A stretch of DNA of 27,097 nt, from the NCBI GenBank assembly GCA_037142915.1, contig JBAWZR010000008.1:1-27097 (forward strand), in the 5' to 3' direction. This document shows, in pieces, positions 1-7,370 of this stretch (position 1 is the stretch's first letter; each line of letters opens with the position of its first letter). The translations under genes and the position numbers were made by a program. Origin of the DNA: JBAWZR01 sp037142915. Lineage in GTDB: Bacteria; Patescibacteriota; Minisyncoccia; Moranbacterales; UBA1568. The notes below the pieces were generated by a model. The model saw only the letters and a program-made list of their open reading frames with translations, was not told where the DNA came from and ran no database searches.

Positions 1-57
1 TGTCGGGGTGCAGGGAATTCCACCCAGAGGGTGGTCAGCCTCTGGCTGAGAACCCTG
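1..57 (-). repeat. Partial copy of tRNA-Pro 3' end with a 30-nt insertion in the T-loop
   Basis: Positions 1-19 are identical to 87-105, the acceptor 3' strand and T-stem 3' arm of the neighbouring tRNA-Pro. Positions 50-58 match the 5' arm of its T-stem and the start of the T-loop. Between them, at 20-49, lie two back-to-back perfect hairpins with 6-bp stems and 3-nt loops (20-34 and 35-49). The rest of a tRNA (5' acceptor strand, D-arm, anticodon arm) is absent, so this is not a tRNA gene. It lies just downstream of tRNA-Pro in that gene's direction and may continue beyond the window. It could be an att-like remnant or a duplicated tRNA end. Confidence 0.7.
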
Positions 58-88
58 TTCCTATCTATTTCAAAAAACATCCTCTTTG

Positions 89-159
89 TCGGGGTGCAGG
101 GAATTGAACCCTGTCTAAGTGCTCCCAAAGCACTCGTACTACCGGTATACGACACCCCG
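89..159 (-). tRNA. tRNA-Pro(UGG)
   Basis: Read on the minus strand this folds as a cloverleaf of 71 nt. It has a 7-bp acceptor stem CGGGGTG/CACCCCG, a 4-bp D-stem, an anticodon arm AGTGC/GCACT with loop TTTGGGA (anticodon TGG), a 4-nt variable region and a T-arm CAGGG/CCCTG with loop TTCAATT. The discriminator is A and CCA is not encoded. A partial copy of its 3' end follows at 1-57. Confidence 0.95.
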
Positions 160-163
160 GAAA

Positions 164-195
164 CTTTTTTCTCCCCATCACTGAGGAGAAAAAAG
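164..195. repeat. 11-bp perfect inverted repeat between the HU gene and tRNA-Pro
   Basis: Arms CTTTTTTCTCC (164-174) and GGAGAAAAAAG (185-195) pair perfectly around a 10-nt loop. It follows the HU gene on the minus strand and could end that transcript or separate it from the tRNA. There is no long U-run after the stem in either direction, so a canonical intrinsic terminator is not clear. Confidence 0.5.
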
Positions 196-231
196 CACTA
201 TCTTTTGTTTTGTAAACAAAAAATCTCTTCA

Positions 232-516
232 TTACTTGACTGCTTCTTTCAAGCTCTTACCGGCCGTAAACTTCGGCACGGTCATAGCGGCGATCTGGAT
301 CTTCTGTTTCGTTTGCGGGTTGATACCCTCACGAGCAGCGCGATTCGAAGTCTTGAAGGTTCCAAAACCGGTCAATGCGACCTTATCGCCTTTGCGAAGC
401 GTATCCGTGATCACGTCTACCAATGTCTCGATAACCAATTCCACGTCTTTCTTGGTCAACTCGGTCTTCTCGACGATAGCGTGCACGAGTGCGTCTTTGT
501 TGATGTTCTTTGCCAT
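232..516 (-). CDS. hup: HU-family DNA-binding protein
   Basis: This 94-residue protein has the complete HU/IHF fold. An N-terminal helical dimerisation part begins MAKNINKDALVHAI. The family signature GDKVALTGFGTFKTSNRAAR sits in the middle, followed by the DNA-binding beta arm (REGINPQTKQKI) and C-terminal TVPKFTAGKSLKEAV. HU proteins bind and bend DNA as dimers and organise the nucleoid. The ATG at 516 is preferred over an in-frame GTG at 525 because an AGGTGG Shine-Dalgarno lies 5 nt upstream of it and overlaps the GTG. It is a single-gene unit with its own promoter at 610-638 and tRNA-Pro downstream. Confidence 0.96.
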   Translation of the reverse strand: MAKNINKDALVHAIVEKTELTKKDVELVIETLVDVITDTLRKGDKVALTGFGTFKTSNRAAREGINPQTKQKIQIAAMTVPKFTAGKSLKEAVK

Positions 517-603
517 ACTTTCCACCTGCCTTTCTAGTGTTTTCCCATTCGATCATAATGACCGGCCGGAAATGATGATTTGATTTTTGGTTTTTTGAAA
601 ACC

Positions 604-638
604 TGCTTTATTTTAACCTGTGACCGAAAATAAAGCAA
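604..638 (-). promoter_or_regulatory. HU promoter overlapping an 11-bp palindrome
   Basis: On the minus strand TTGCTT (638-633) and TAAAAT (615-610) are separated by 17 nt. The inverted repeat TGCTTTATTTT (604-614) / AAAATAAAGCA (627-637) covers both boxes. It could be an operator, possibly for autoregulation, or the end of the rny transcript whose stop codon is at 654. Confidence 0.6.
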
Positions 639-653
639 ATACTGTCAATATAC

Positions 654-2180
654 CTATCGGGCATATTCCACCGCGCGGGTCTCACGGAAGACATTGACTT
701 TGATCTCACCAGGATATTTCAGTTCCTCCTCGATACGATTGGCGATATCACGGGCGAGCTTCATCGCGCCTAGATCATCCACTTTCTCAGGACTGACGAA
801 AATCCGTACCTCGCGTCCCGCTTGGATAGCGTACGATTTCTCAACTTGTGGGAAAGAGTTGATCAGAGCCTCGAGTTCCTCCATCCGCTTGATATACTTC
901 TCGGCCGTCTCCTTGCGCGCGCCTGGGCGAGCCGCCGATATCGCATCTGCCGCAGTGATGATGAACGATTCAAGTGTCTCATGAGGATATTCATCATGGT
1001 GGGACTTCATCGCATCGATCACTTCCTGCGCCAAGCCGAACTTCTCGAGGATACGCATCCCGATCTTCACGTGTGTTCCCTCAATCTCTTGATCCACTGC
1101 CTTGCCGATGTCATGGAGCAATCCGGCTTTCTTGACCACGCTCACATTGGCACCAAGCTCAGCTGCCAGCGCACCGGCAATTGCCGATACCTCGAGCGAG
1201 TGCACCAATACATTCTGTTTGTAGCTGTACCGATACCGCAACCGACCGAGGATATAGAGCAATTTCGGATGCAAACCAGTAATGCCAGCATCATACGCCG
1301 CCGCCTCACCCGCCTCTTTAATTTTGTTATCAATTTCCTTCTTGGCATCCTCGACCGCTTCTTCGATGCGCGCCGGGTGAATCCGACCATCGGAAATCAA
1401 CGATTCCAATGCCAAACGAGCCACCTCGCGCCGCACTGGATCAAAGCCGGAAATCAACACTGTCTCTGGCGTATCATCCACAATCAATTCCACACCAGTC
1501 AAACGCTCCAAAGAACGGATATTCCGTCCTTCCTTACCGATGATCTTGCCCTTCACCTCATCATTCGGCAAAGGAACCGTCGTCGTAGTGAATTCCGAAA
1601 CATGCGAACGAGAATACTTCTGAATCGCCATCGCCATCAATGACAAGGCTTTTCGTTTGATTTCGTCGGCGGAATTTTTCTCGAGCTTATTCATCCGATT
1701 CACGAGAGCATCCTTGCTCTCCTCTTCAGTCAGCTGCAAAAGAATATCCTTGGCCTCCTCTTTGTCAAAACCGGCGATACGCTCAAGCCGTGCCAGTTCG
1801 TTCACACGGATTTCCTCCGCCTGCCGTCGCAGCTCACGCACTTCCTCGACTTTCTGCTCCAGTGACTTCTTCGATTGCTCGAGCTCCTCGGTCTTATTTT
1901 CCAACGACTCTTCCCGTTTCTCTAGCCGCTGTTCCGTCCGAGCCAGACTGGATTCCTTCTCCGATTCCTTTTTCTTGGCATCTTCAAGAATCGTCACAGC
2001 TTTATCCTTGGCCGCGATGACGATCTTTTGGGCGTTTTTGTCCGCCTCACTGAGAAGATTCACCGCTTTGGCTTCGGCGGTATCCAGTTGTTTTTTGGCG
2101 ATGTTTTGTCGGATATAATATCCGACCACTCCCCCGATGCCAATCGCGAGTAATGCTTCTATAAGTACACCAAATTCCAT
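654..2180 (-). CDS. rny: Ribonuclease Y
   Basis: A membrane-anchored endoribonuclease that initiates mRNA decay, 508 residues from this start. In order it has an N-terminal transmembrane helix, a long charged coiled coil (about residues 35-165), a KH domain with the GKIIGKEGRN loop (about 211-220), and an HD domain with the VLVHS histidine and LLHDIGKA metal-binding motif (about 325-360). Length and order match the family. I chose the ATG at 2180 because the family begins directly at the membrane helix. An in-frame ATG at 2216 would add 12 residues, and neither start has a well-spaced SD. The promoter at 2396-2424 gives a leader of roughly 170-210 nt. gpmI is transcribed divergently. Confidence 0.95.
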   Translation of the reverse strand: MEFGVLIEALLAIGIGGVVGYYIRQNIAKKQLDTAEAKAVNLLSEADKNAQKIVIAAKDKAVTILEDAKKKESEKESSLARTEQRLEKREESLENKTEELEQSKKSLEQKVEEVRELRRQAEEIRVNELARLERIAGFDKEEAKDILLQLTEEESKDALVNRMNKLEKNSADEIKRKALSLMAMAIQKYSRSHVSEFTTTTVPLPNDEVKGKIIGKEGRNIRSLERLTGVELIVDDTPETVLISGFDPVRREVARLALESLISDGRIHPARIEEAVEDAKKEIDNKIKEAGEAAAYDAGITGLHPKLLYILGRLRYRYSYKQNVLVHSLEVSAIAGALAAELGANVSVVKKAGLLHDIGKAVDQEIEGTHVKIGMRILEKFGLAQEVIDAMKSHHDEYPHETLESFIITAADAISAARPGARKETAEKYIKRMEELEALINSFPQVEKSYAIQAGREVRIFVSPEKVDDLGAMKLARDIANRIEEELKYPGEIKVNVFRETRAVEYAR

Positions 2181-2395
2181 AAGAAAACGCGATTTCCCTC
2201 CCGCGCTTACGAACATGTTACGCTTTTCTGAACCGTCAACCGCGCCAAAAACCTACGCTTTGAGCGAAGATGAAAGAACAAACCTCGAAAAAAATGTTGA
2301 GAAAAATTCACGAGAATAGAGAATCATAATCCAGAAAAGACAATGTCCACGACTGCTTGAAGGAGATCTTTTTATTCAAAAATTAATGCTCTTTC

Positions 2396-2424
2396 ATCTT
2401 ATCGGATTTTCTTTCTTTTGTCAA
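2396..2424 (-). promoter_or_regulatory. rny promoter
   Basis: On the minus strand TTGACA (2424-2419) and TAAGAT (2401-2396) are separated by 17 nt, close to the sigma70 consensus. Its -35 box overlaps the -35 of the divergent gpmI promoter. Confidence 0.75.
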
Positions 2425-2444
2425 AAGACTAACGATGCTATACT
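2418..2444 (+). promoter_or_regulatory. gpmI promoter, extended -10
   Basis: TTGTCA (2418-2423), a 15-nt spacer, and TGC TATACT (-10 at 2439-2444). The short spacer is offset by the extended -10 TG. Transcription would begin about 20 nt before the ATG at 2472, which has no SD. Confidence 0.6.
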
Positions 2445-2471
2445 GACAGCGTACTCTAACAGAAATACCTT

Positions 2472-4049
2472 ATGTCCTCCATCCCCAAACCGGTTGTTTT
2501 AATTGTCCTCGATGGCTGGGGCATCAGCAATACCACTCAAGGTAACCCAATCCGCGAAGCCAAACTCCCCTTCTTCGAACAGCTCAATCGAAACTACCCA
2601 CTCACGACATTGCAGGCGTCAGGTGTCTCTGTCGGACTCCCCTGGAACACCGAAGGCAATAGCGAAGTCGGCCATATGACCCTCGGCGCCGGTCAAGTCA
2701 TCTACCAAAACCTGCCGCGCATCACACTCTCAATGCAAAGTGAAGAGTTTTTTGCTAATCCCGCTTTTCTCGAAGCCACCAACAAGGTCAAAGCCACCGG
2801 TGGAGCACTTCACTTGATGGGACTCCTCTCTGAAGGCTCCGTCCACTCTCACCGCGATCACCTCTATGCACTCCTCAAGCTCGCCAAAGACCAAGGTATA
2901 GAGAAGCTATTCGTCCACGTCTTCACGGACGGCCGCGACTCATCTCCCACCGCTGGCGCCACCATGATTCAGGATCTCAACAATCGTATGCGTAACGAAG
3001 GAATCGGCAAACTCGCTTCGCTTGGCGGTCGTAATTTCGGTATGGATCGCAACAATAACTGGGATCGCGTCCAAAAAGCCTACCAAATATTGACCGAAGG
3101 TGGTCCCAACCAAACCGCCGACCCGCAAGAATACATCAAAGAATCCTATCATAAGGAAGTCACCGACGAATACATCGAACCGGTCGCTGTCACCGAAAAC
3201 GGTAAACCGATCGGCATTATCCAAGACGGTGATGCTATTATCTTCTTCAACTTCCGTGAAGACCGGGCACGCGAAATCACCAAAGCTTTCACTCTTCCTA
3301 AATTCGATTCTTTCCCTCGCTCCAAAAAACTTGATCTCGTGTTCGTCACGATGACAGAATATGAGCAAAACCTCCCGGTTCTCGTCGCCTTTCCGCCCGC
3401 TCAAATCAAAGACACCCTCGGAGAAATCTTGAGCCATGCAGGGAAAACCCAACTTCGGATTGCCGAAACCGAGAAGTACGCCCATGTCACCTATTTTTTC
3501 AACGGCGGTAACGAAAAAGCATGGGAAGGTGAAGAGCGTATTCTCATCCCCTCGCCGTTCACCACTCACTTCGACGAAGTCCCCGAGATGAGCACCCCGA
3601 AAATCACCGACAAAGTTCTCGAACTCCTCCCGGAAAATAAATACGACTTCATCCTCATCAATTACGCCAATCCTGATATGGTCGCCCATACCGGCAACGA
3701 AAAAGCCACTATCGAAGCGGTCGAATCCGTCGATAAGACACTCTCCATCCTCCTCCCAAAAATTCTCGAAGCGGGTGGTGCTATCTTCATCACCGCCGAT
3801 CACGGCAATGCCGAGGAACTGAAAAAAATCGCCAGTGGTGAAATCGATACGGAACATTCCAACAATCCTGTTCCACTCTGGTTTATCTCGCCTGACAATC
3901 AGCGCCAAAAAACTGCCCAACAGATGATGGAAGAACAAAACACGGTCCAGGGCCTCCTCTCCGATGTCGCACCCACCATCCTCGACCTCATGGGTATCCC
4001 CAAACCCGAAGCGATGCGCGGTGACAGCCTGCTTTCTTTCTTGAATTAA
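2472..4049 (+). CDS. gpmI: 2,3-bisphosphoglycerate-independent phosphoglycerate mutase
   Basis: Interconverts 3- and 2-phosphoglycerate in glycolysis, using two Mn ions and a phosphoserine intermediate. The 525 residues fit the family length. Visible motifs are VLIVLDGWG (metal ligand Asp14), NSEVGHM with nucleophile Ser64, the FTDGRDSSP loop, GGRNFGMDRNNNWDRV for substrate binding, and C-terminal NYANPDMVAHTG and TADHGNAE metal sites. The start directly follows its own promoter. It is monocistronic and closed by the strong hairpin at 4073-4104. The FTDGRD and GGRNF segments differ slightly from common bacterial forms but keep the active-site residues. Confidence 0.97.
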   Translation: MSSIPKPVVLIVLDGWGISNTTQGNPIREAKLPFFEQLNRNYPLTTLQASGVSVGLPWNTEGNSEVGHMTLGAGQVIYQNLPRITLSMQSEEFFANPAFLEATNKVKATGGALHLMGLLSEGSVHSHRDHLYALLKLAKDQGIEKLFVHVFTDGRDSSPTAGATMIQDLNNRMRNEGIGKLASLGGRNFGMDRNNNWDRVQKAYQILTEGGPNQTADPQEYIKESYHKEVTDEYIEPVAVTENGKPIGIIQDGDAIIFFNFREDRAREITKAFTLPKFDSFPRSKKLDLVFVTMTEYEQNLPVLVAFPPAQIKDTLGEILSHAGKTQLRIAETEKYAHVTYFFNGGNEKAWEGEERILIPSPFTTHFDEVPEMSTPKITDKVLELLPENKYDFILINYANPDMVAHTGNEKATIEAVESVDKTLSILLPKILEAGGAIFITADHGNAEELKKIASGEIDTEHSNNPVPLWFISPDNQRQKTAQQMMEEQNTVQGLLSDVAPTILDLMGIPKPEAMRGDSLLSFLN

Positions 4050-4072
4050 GCCTCGCTTGCTAACAGATTTCA

Positions 4073-4104
4073 TCAAAAAACCGCCAGTTTTGGCGGTTTT
4101 TTGA
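4073..4104. terminator. Bidirectional intrinsic terminator between gpmI and clpP
   Basis: A 13-bp perfect stem TCAAAAAACCGCC (4073-4085) / GGCGGTTTTTTGA (4092-4104) with a 6-nt loop. A U-run follows in both directions, so it can end gpmI on plus and clpP on minus. Confidence 0.9.
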
Positions 4105-4122
4105 TCTCTGAAAAATTCGTAA

Positions 4123-4716
4123 TTACCGCACCACGGTGTCCACAACACCATAGGCCAGCGCTTCATCAGCGGTCATGAAGTAATCCCGCTCAGTATCCTG
4201 TGCCACTTTGGCCAGTTTTTTTCCCGTATGTTTGGAGAGAATCTTGTTCAATTGTTCCTTGATCGCGAGGATCCGTCGAGCATGGATATCGATATCCGTC
4301 GCCTGACCACTCGCTCCGCCCATCACCTGGTGAATCATCACCTCACCGTTCGGGAGAATCATCCGCTTCCCCTTCGCACCCGCCGCCAATAGCAACGCCG
4401 CCGCCGAAGCCGCCATCCCGACGCAGATCGTCCGCACCGGAGCCTTCACATACTGCATCGTGTCATAGATCGCCAAGGCCGCTGTCACCGAGCCGCCGGG
4501 TGAATTGATATACATCGTGATGTCCTCCTTGGCATTCTGCGAATCGAGAAACAACAACTGAGCGATAATCGCATTGGCCATCCCATCCTCGATGCCCGAG
4601 CCGAGAAAAATGATCCGGTCCTTCAACAAGCGCGAATAAATATCATACGCGCGCTCACCATAAGCCGTCTTCTCTATCACCGTCGGAATGAGATACTGAT
4701 TCGTTACTTTCTCCAT
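4123..4716 (-). CDS. clpP: ATP-dependent Clp protease proteolytic subunit ClpP
   Basis: Serine peptidase of the Clp protease, which degrades proteins unfolded by ClpX/ClpC-type ATPases. The 197 residues match the usual ClpP length. The catalytic triad is visible: Ser104 in GMAASAA, His129 in MIHQVMGG and Asp178 in ERDYFM. YINSPGGSV supplies the oxyanion region. Family N-termini (MEKVTNQYLIPTVIE) align with the ATG at 4716; an upstream in-frame start at 4863 would read through the structured repeat and is rejected. There is no SD, only a U-rich leader. It follows tig on the same strand, a common tig-clpP pairing, with the structured element 4751-4908 between them. Confidence 0.97.
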   Translation of the reverse strand: MEKVTNQYLIPTVIEKTAYGERAYDIYSRLLKDRIIFLGSGIEDGMANAIIAQLLFLDSQNAKEDITMYINSPGGSVTAALAIYDTMQYVKAPVRTICVGMAASAAALLLAAGAKGKRMILPNGEVMIHQVMGGASGQATDIDIHARRILAIKEQLNKILSKHTGKKLAKVAQDTERDYFMTADEALAYGVVDTVVR

Positions 4717-4750
4717 AAAAATAGTTGAAAAAAACAAACTTACAGTAAAA

Positions 4751-4908
4751 GGTTTTGTGTTTGCTTTTGAGGCACTCTCACAGCCGTCGCAGAAAAAACC
4801 AACCACTCCATCAGACCGAATTGCCATGCCTGTTGGTGCGTCACTTTCCCTTCTTCGAGCCAACCATTGCGTCGGCCTGAGAGGGCATCATAAAGCGAAT
4901 ACAAAGCC
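4751..4908. repeat. Structured repeat, copy 1 (candidate RNA element between tig and clpP)
   Basis: Closely related to 11318-11471 (copy 2). A 106-nt core running from CTCTCACAGCCGTCGCAG to GTCGGCCTGAGAG is well conserved at identical length. The flanks diverge but still pair: 4754-4767 with 4892-4905 gives 12 Watson-Crick and 2 G-U pairs when read on plus. Inner stems are CTCTCA/TGAGAG and GCCG-T-CGCA/TGCG-T-CGGC, then ACCAAC (4798-4803) / GTTGGT (4832-4837). A second CCAACC near 4861 could compete for the same GTTGG. Flanking genes are on minus, but the wobble pairs favour a plus-strand RNA, so the strand is left open. Confidence 0.7.
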
Positions 4909-4933
4909 TGAAAAACCAACTCTAAAAAAATCT

Positions 4934-6232
4934 TTATTTCACCTCTTCCAAATACGCGAACACTCGCTCGTTCTGCAAGCGCTCCTTGGCGTGATGAAAC
5001 AACATCGACATATCGAGATCCTTCTCCGTCTTGTTAATCGACCGGAAATACTGCAAAGTCTTGTTCATCTCCGCCTCCACTTCCTCCGACGCCGGCTCGA
5101 TCTCCTGTTCCTTGGCCACTTCGATTAGTGCTAACGATGCAATCACCCGTTTCTTCGCCTGCGGTTCCCACTCTTTGAATAAATCCTCCTTTTTCTTATC
5201 GATTCCCTCGAGATACACCTCGAATTCCATCCCCATCTGCTGAATCTGATACTCGAACTCACGCAGCATCCGCACCAATTCCTCATCGATCAAAATCTTC
5301 GGCAATTCCACGCTCGAAGCCTCCACCAAAGCATCCAAAGCCTTCGCTCGTCGTTCCTCATTCGTCTGCTGCTTCTTCTCCTCGATCATTCCCGACCGGA
5401 AATTCTCTCGCAATTCCGCCAATGTCGTAAATTTACCGAGCGACTGCGCAAAAGCATCATCTATTAACGGAATATCCTTCTCTTGCACCGCGGTCAACTT
5501 CACCTTGAAGTCTGCCGGTTTGCCCGCCAAGTGTGCCGCGTGATACTTCTCCGGGAATTTTAATTCGATCGATTTCTCCTCGCCCGCCTGCATCCCGATG
5601 ACTGCTTCTTCAAACCCAGGGATGAATGCGCCGCTCCCGAGTACTAACGGGTGTTGTTTGCCGAGACCTCCCTCGATCCGCACGCCATCGCGCAACACCT
5701 CGAAATCCACAATCGCCGTATCACCATTCTGCGCCGCGCGATTGACCGTGATGAGTTTGGCCCGACTTTCCGCCAAGCGTTTGATTTCTTTATCCAAAGC
5801 CTCCTCGTCCACCGTTACTTCTTGCTTTTCAAATTCCGCGTTAATTTTTTTGACTTCCTTACGCCATTCACCCAACTTCAATTCCGGCACCACTGCCACC
5901 TTGATCTCGAATTCCAACGATTCACCCTCGAGTGCTTTGATCGACTCTACCTGTGGTCGGCCAAGTGTATTCAATTTTTCCTGCTCTAATACCTGTGGAT
6001 AGACCTTATTGATCGCGTGCTCGGCCGCTTCGTCCAACACCGCTTGCTTGCCGAACTTCTGCTCGACTACCGCCTGAGGAACCTTGCCCGCGCGAAACCC
6101 GGGGAATTTCACGTGTTCCGAGAGGTGTTCTACCGCGTGTGGGAGCTCTTTCTTCCACACCGCCCATTCTACCTTGATATTCATCGACGCCTCGGACTGA
6201 GGTAATTGCTTCACGGTCACTTCAAAAGACAT
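4934..6232 (-). CDS. tig: Trigger factor, ribosome-associated chaperone
   Basis: A prolyl isomerase-type chaperone that binds nascent chains at the ribosome exit tunnel. The 432 residues fit the family. The N-terminal ribosome-docking domain carries the signature GFRAGKVPQ at residues 45-53. A FKBP-like domain follows (about 150-240, including GDTAIVDFEV and GSGAFIPGFEEAVIGM), then a long helical C-terminal substrate cradle. The ATG at 6232 is preferred to 6250 because family proteins begin near MSFEVTVK. No SD is visible; the leader is A/U-rich. A promoter lies at 6279-6307, and clpP follows downstream beyond the structured repeat. Confidence 0.95.
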   Translation of the reverse strand: MSFEVTVKQLPQSEASMNIKVEWAVWKKELPHAVEHLSEHVKFPGFRAGKVPQAVVEQKFGKQAVLDEAAEHAINKVYPQVLEQEKLNTLGRPQVESIKALEGESLEFEIKVAVVPELKLGEWRKEVKKINAEFEKQEVTVDEEALDKEIKRLAESRAKLITVNRAAQNGDTAIVDFEVLRDGVRIEGGLGKQHPLVLGSGAFIPGFEEAVIGMQAGEEKSIELKFPEKYHAAHLAGKPADFKVKLTAVQEKDIPLIDDAFAQSLGKFTTLAELRENFRSGMIEEKKQQTNEERRAKALDALVEASSVELPKILIDEELVRMLREFEYQIQQMGMEFEVYLEGIDKKKEDLFKEWEPQAKKRVIASLALIEVAKEQEIEPASEEVEAEMNKTLQYFRSINKTEKDLDMSMLFHHAKERLQNERVFAYLEEVK

Positions 6233-6278
6233 ATGTATAAAAATAATCACGAATTATCCCTCATCCCTACGAAATCCC

Positions 6279-6307
6279 AGTGTAGCCTATTTCTTTTCTT
6301 TTGCCAA
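6279..6307 (-). promoter_or_regulatory. tig promoter
   Basis: On the minus strand TTGGCA (6307-6302), a 17-nt spacer and TACACT (6284-6279). It should drive tig and probably clpP. Confidence 0.65.
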
Positions 6308-6336
6308 GAGCACAGCTGTGTGGTTTTTGTAGTTGT

Positions 6337-6365
6337 GTCATCCCGCACTTGATGCGGGATCCAGG
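6337..6365. repeat. REP-like hairpin (GTCATCCCGCA type)
   Basis: ATCCCGCA (6340-6347) and TGCGGGAT (6353-6360) form a perfect 8-bp stem with a 5-nt loop, flanked by GTC and CCAGG. A related palindrome with the same GTCATCCC/GGATCCAG ends lies at 10601-10647 in the opposite orientation. This kind of short dispersed intergenic hairpin is common in bacterial genomes. Confidence 0.65.
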
Positions 6366-6381
6366 ATTGAATTTTTGAAAT

Positions 6382-7119
6382 TTATTCCAACCCCGACCAC
6401 ACCAACTCGAAAATCTGTCGCACTGTCTGCGCCACATCGGGATTATCAATCACTATCGCCTGCAGCTCCCGAAACGCCACGATCCGCACAAATGTATCCC
6501 CCACATCGATCGATATCTTGGCCGAATATTTTTCAGCCGAGACACTCCGCACGGTATGCCCATACTTGGGATCGATTTCTTCACGATACTTCTTCAATGA
6601 GGGGTGTTCCGGTGCGATCACCCGTAAAGTAAATCGATGTTTGGCCATTGCCACATGCCAATCAAAAAATACTTGCTCGAGTTCAGGTGAGGCTTGTTCT
6701 ACCGTGGCATAAAATCCCACGAGTTCCTGTTGCTTCATTTCTTTCATCCGATACCACAGCGCTTCGTGTACCCCCGTCAAGCCTTCATAATAGAGCGTTC
6801 GCACCTTGTCCTGCGATCCCTTGATCATCGAGAGCAAATCCGGCAAGATCGACTTCGCATTGCTCAATCGTTCCTCCGCCAAAGCGAAAAACTCCTCCGG
6901 CCGTTTGGCCACGAACAATTGCTTCCGGCTCCGCGGTACCCGAGTCACCAACCCCTTTTCCATCAACTCACCCAATATCACATAGGTCGTTGGCTTCTTG
7001 AGTCCCGCCTTGTCCGCCGCCGCATAGGCCGATGCCCGCCCCAACTGCAACAGAGCGACATATATTTTCGCCTGCTTTTCATTCAACCCTAAGTTTTCCA
7101 ACCCTTTAATGATATCCAT
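6382..7119 (-). CDS. TrmB-family transcriptional regulator
   Basis: 245 residues. The N-terminal winged helix-turn-helix (about residues 5-70: GLNEKQAKIYVALLQLG, then KAGLKKPTTYVILGELMEKG) is typical of TrmB-like regulators, which usually sense sugars or metabolites through a C-terminal effector domain. Here the C-terminal part (about 95-245) resembles the phospholipase-D-like ligand fold seen in some relatives, but the ligand cannot be read. The ATG at 7119 places the HTH at the expected position; an upstream in-frame start at 7152 is less likely. No SD. Its promoter is at 7250-7278, and palindromes between it and the divergent promoter at 7371 suggest autoregulation and control of the island on plus. 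Confidence 0.85.
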   Translation of the reverse strand: MDIIKGLENLGLNEKQAKIYVALLQLGRASAYAAADKAGLKKPTTYVILGELMEKGLVTRVPRSRKQLFVAKRPEEFFALAEERLSNAKSILPDLLSMIKGSQDKVRTLYYEGLTGVHEALWYRMKEMKQQELVGFYATVEQASPELEQVFFDWHVAMAKHRFTLRVIAPEHPSLKKYREEIDPKYGHTVRSVSAEKYSAKISIDVGDTFVRIVAFRELQAIVIDNPDVAQTVRQIFELVWSGLE

Positions 7120-7160
7120 AAAATTATTTTTATTGTTACCCGATACAAACAAAAAAGCTT

Positions 7161-7205
7161 GTCATTGCGACCCCGCTGTTCGCGAACGGCGGGGGTGGCA
7201 ATCCC
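7161..7205. repeat. REP-like hairpin in the 5' UTR of the TrmB-like gene
   Basis: A long imperfect palindrome: ATTGC-ACCCCGC on one side, GCGGGGGT-GGCAAT on the other, with the palindrome GTTCGCGAAC at its apex. The ends GTCATTGCGA and GGCAATCC are those of widespread dispersed bacterial repeats. It lies between the TrmB-like promoter and its ATG, so it would be transcribed. A short half-copy (GTCATTGCGAG) is near 23815. Confidence 0.6.
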
Positions 7206-7249
7206 CCTCAGCTTCCGACAATATTACCAAAAAACACCTCTGTAACCCC

Positions 7250-7278
7250 ATCTTACACCCTATTTTATAAATAGTCAA
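7250..7278 (-). promoter_or_regulatory. Promoter of the TrmB-like gene
   Basis: On the minus strand TTGACT (7278-7273), a 17-nt spacer and TAAGAT (7255-7250). The -35 box overlaps the palindrome half CAATACTTT at 7276-7284. Confidence 0.65.
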
Positions 7279-7344
7279 TACTTTTGATGACAAATCAGCA
7301 TAAATATAAAGTATTGCTTTATTAGAAGTATTTTATAGATACTT
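7276..7344. promoter_or_regulatory. Paired palindromes, probable operator between divergent promoters
   Basis: CAATACTTT (7276-7284) pairs perfectly with AAAGTATTG (7308-7316), and AAGTAT (7326-7331) with ATACTT (7339-7344). The repeated AGTAT core thus occurs four times between the promoters at 7250-7278 (minus) and 7371-7399 (plus). The TrmB-like regulator is the natural candidate to bind here. This is inferred from position. Confidence 0.5.
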
Positions 7345-7370
7345 TTCAGTCATTTTTATGTTTACTATCA

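Noticed and set aside
1..60. A second complete tRNA, or a TPP-like riboswitch (CTGAGA and ACCCT are present)
   Set aside because: Only the T-arm and acceptor 3' strand are present and no 5' acceptor strand exists. The TPP consensus elements are not in order or complete.
31..537. 168-residue plus ORF at the left edge
   Set aside because: Runs through tRNA-Pro and antisense to the HU gene; no supporting signal.
2940..4166. 408-residue ORF on minus, opposite gpmI
   Set aside because: Antisense to a clearly real gpmI, very rich in Asp, Gly and Phe as typical of shadow frames, and without a start signal.
4123..4863. Longer ClpP starting at 4863
   Set aside because: The extra 49 residues would translate the structured repeat, and family N-termini align with the ATG at 4716.
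4757..5128. Plus-strand ORF over structured repeat copy 1, similar in frame to the ORF at 11319 (shared SQPSQ and ANHCVGLR)
   Set aside because: Most differences between the two frames change the amino acid rather than being silent. The starts are GTG and TTG without SD. Both frames run on into antisense of tig and nusA. Conservation follows RNA pairing, not codons.
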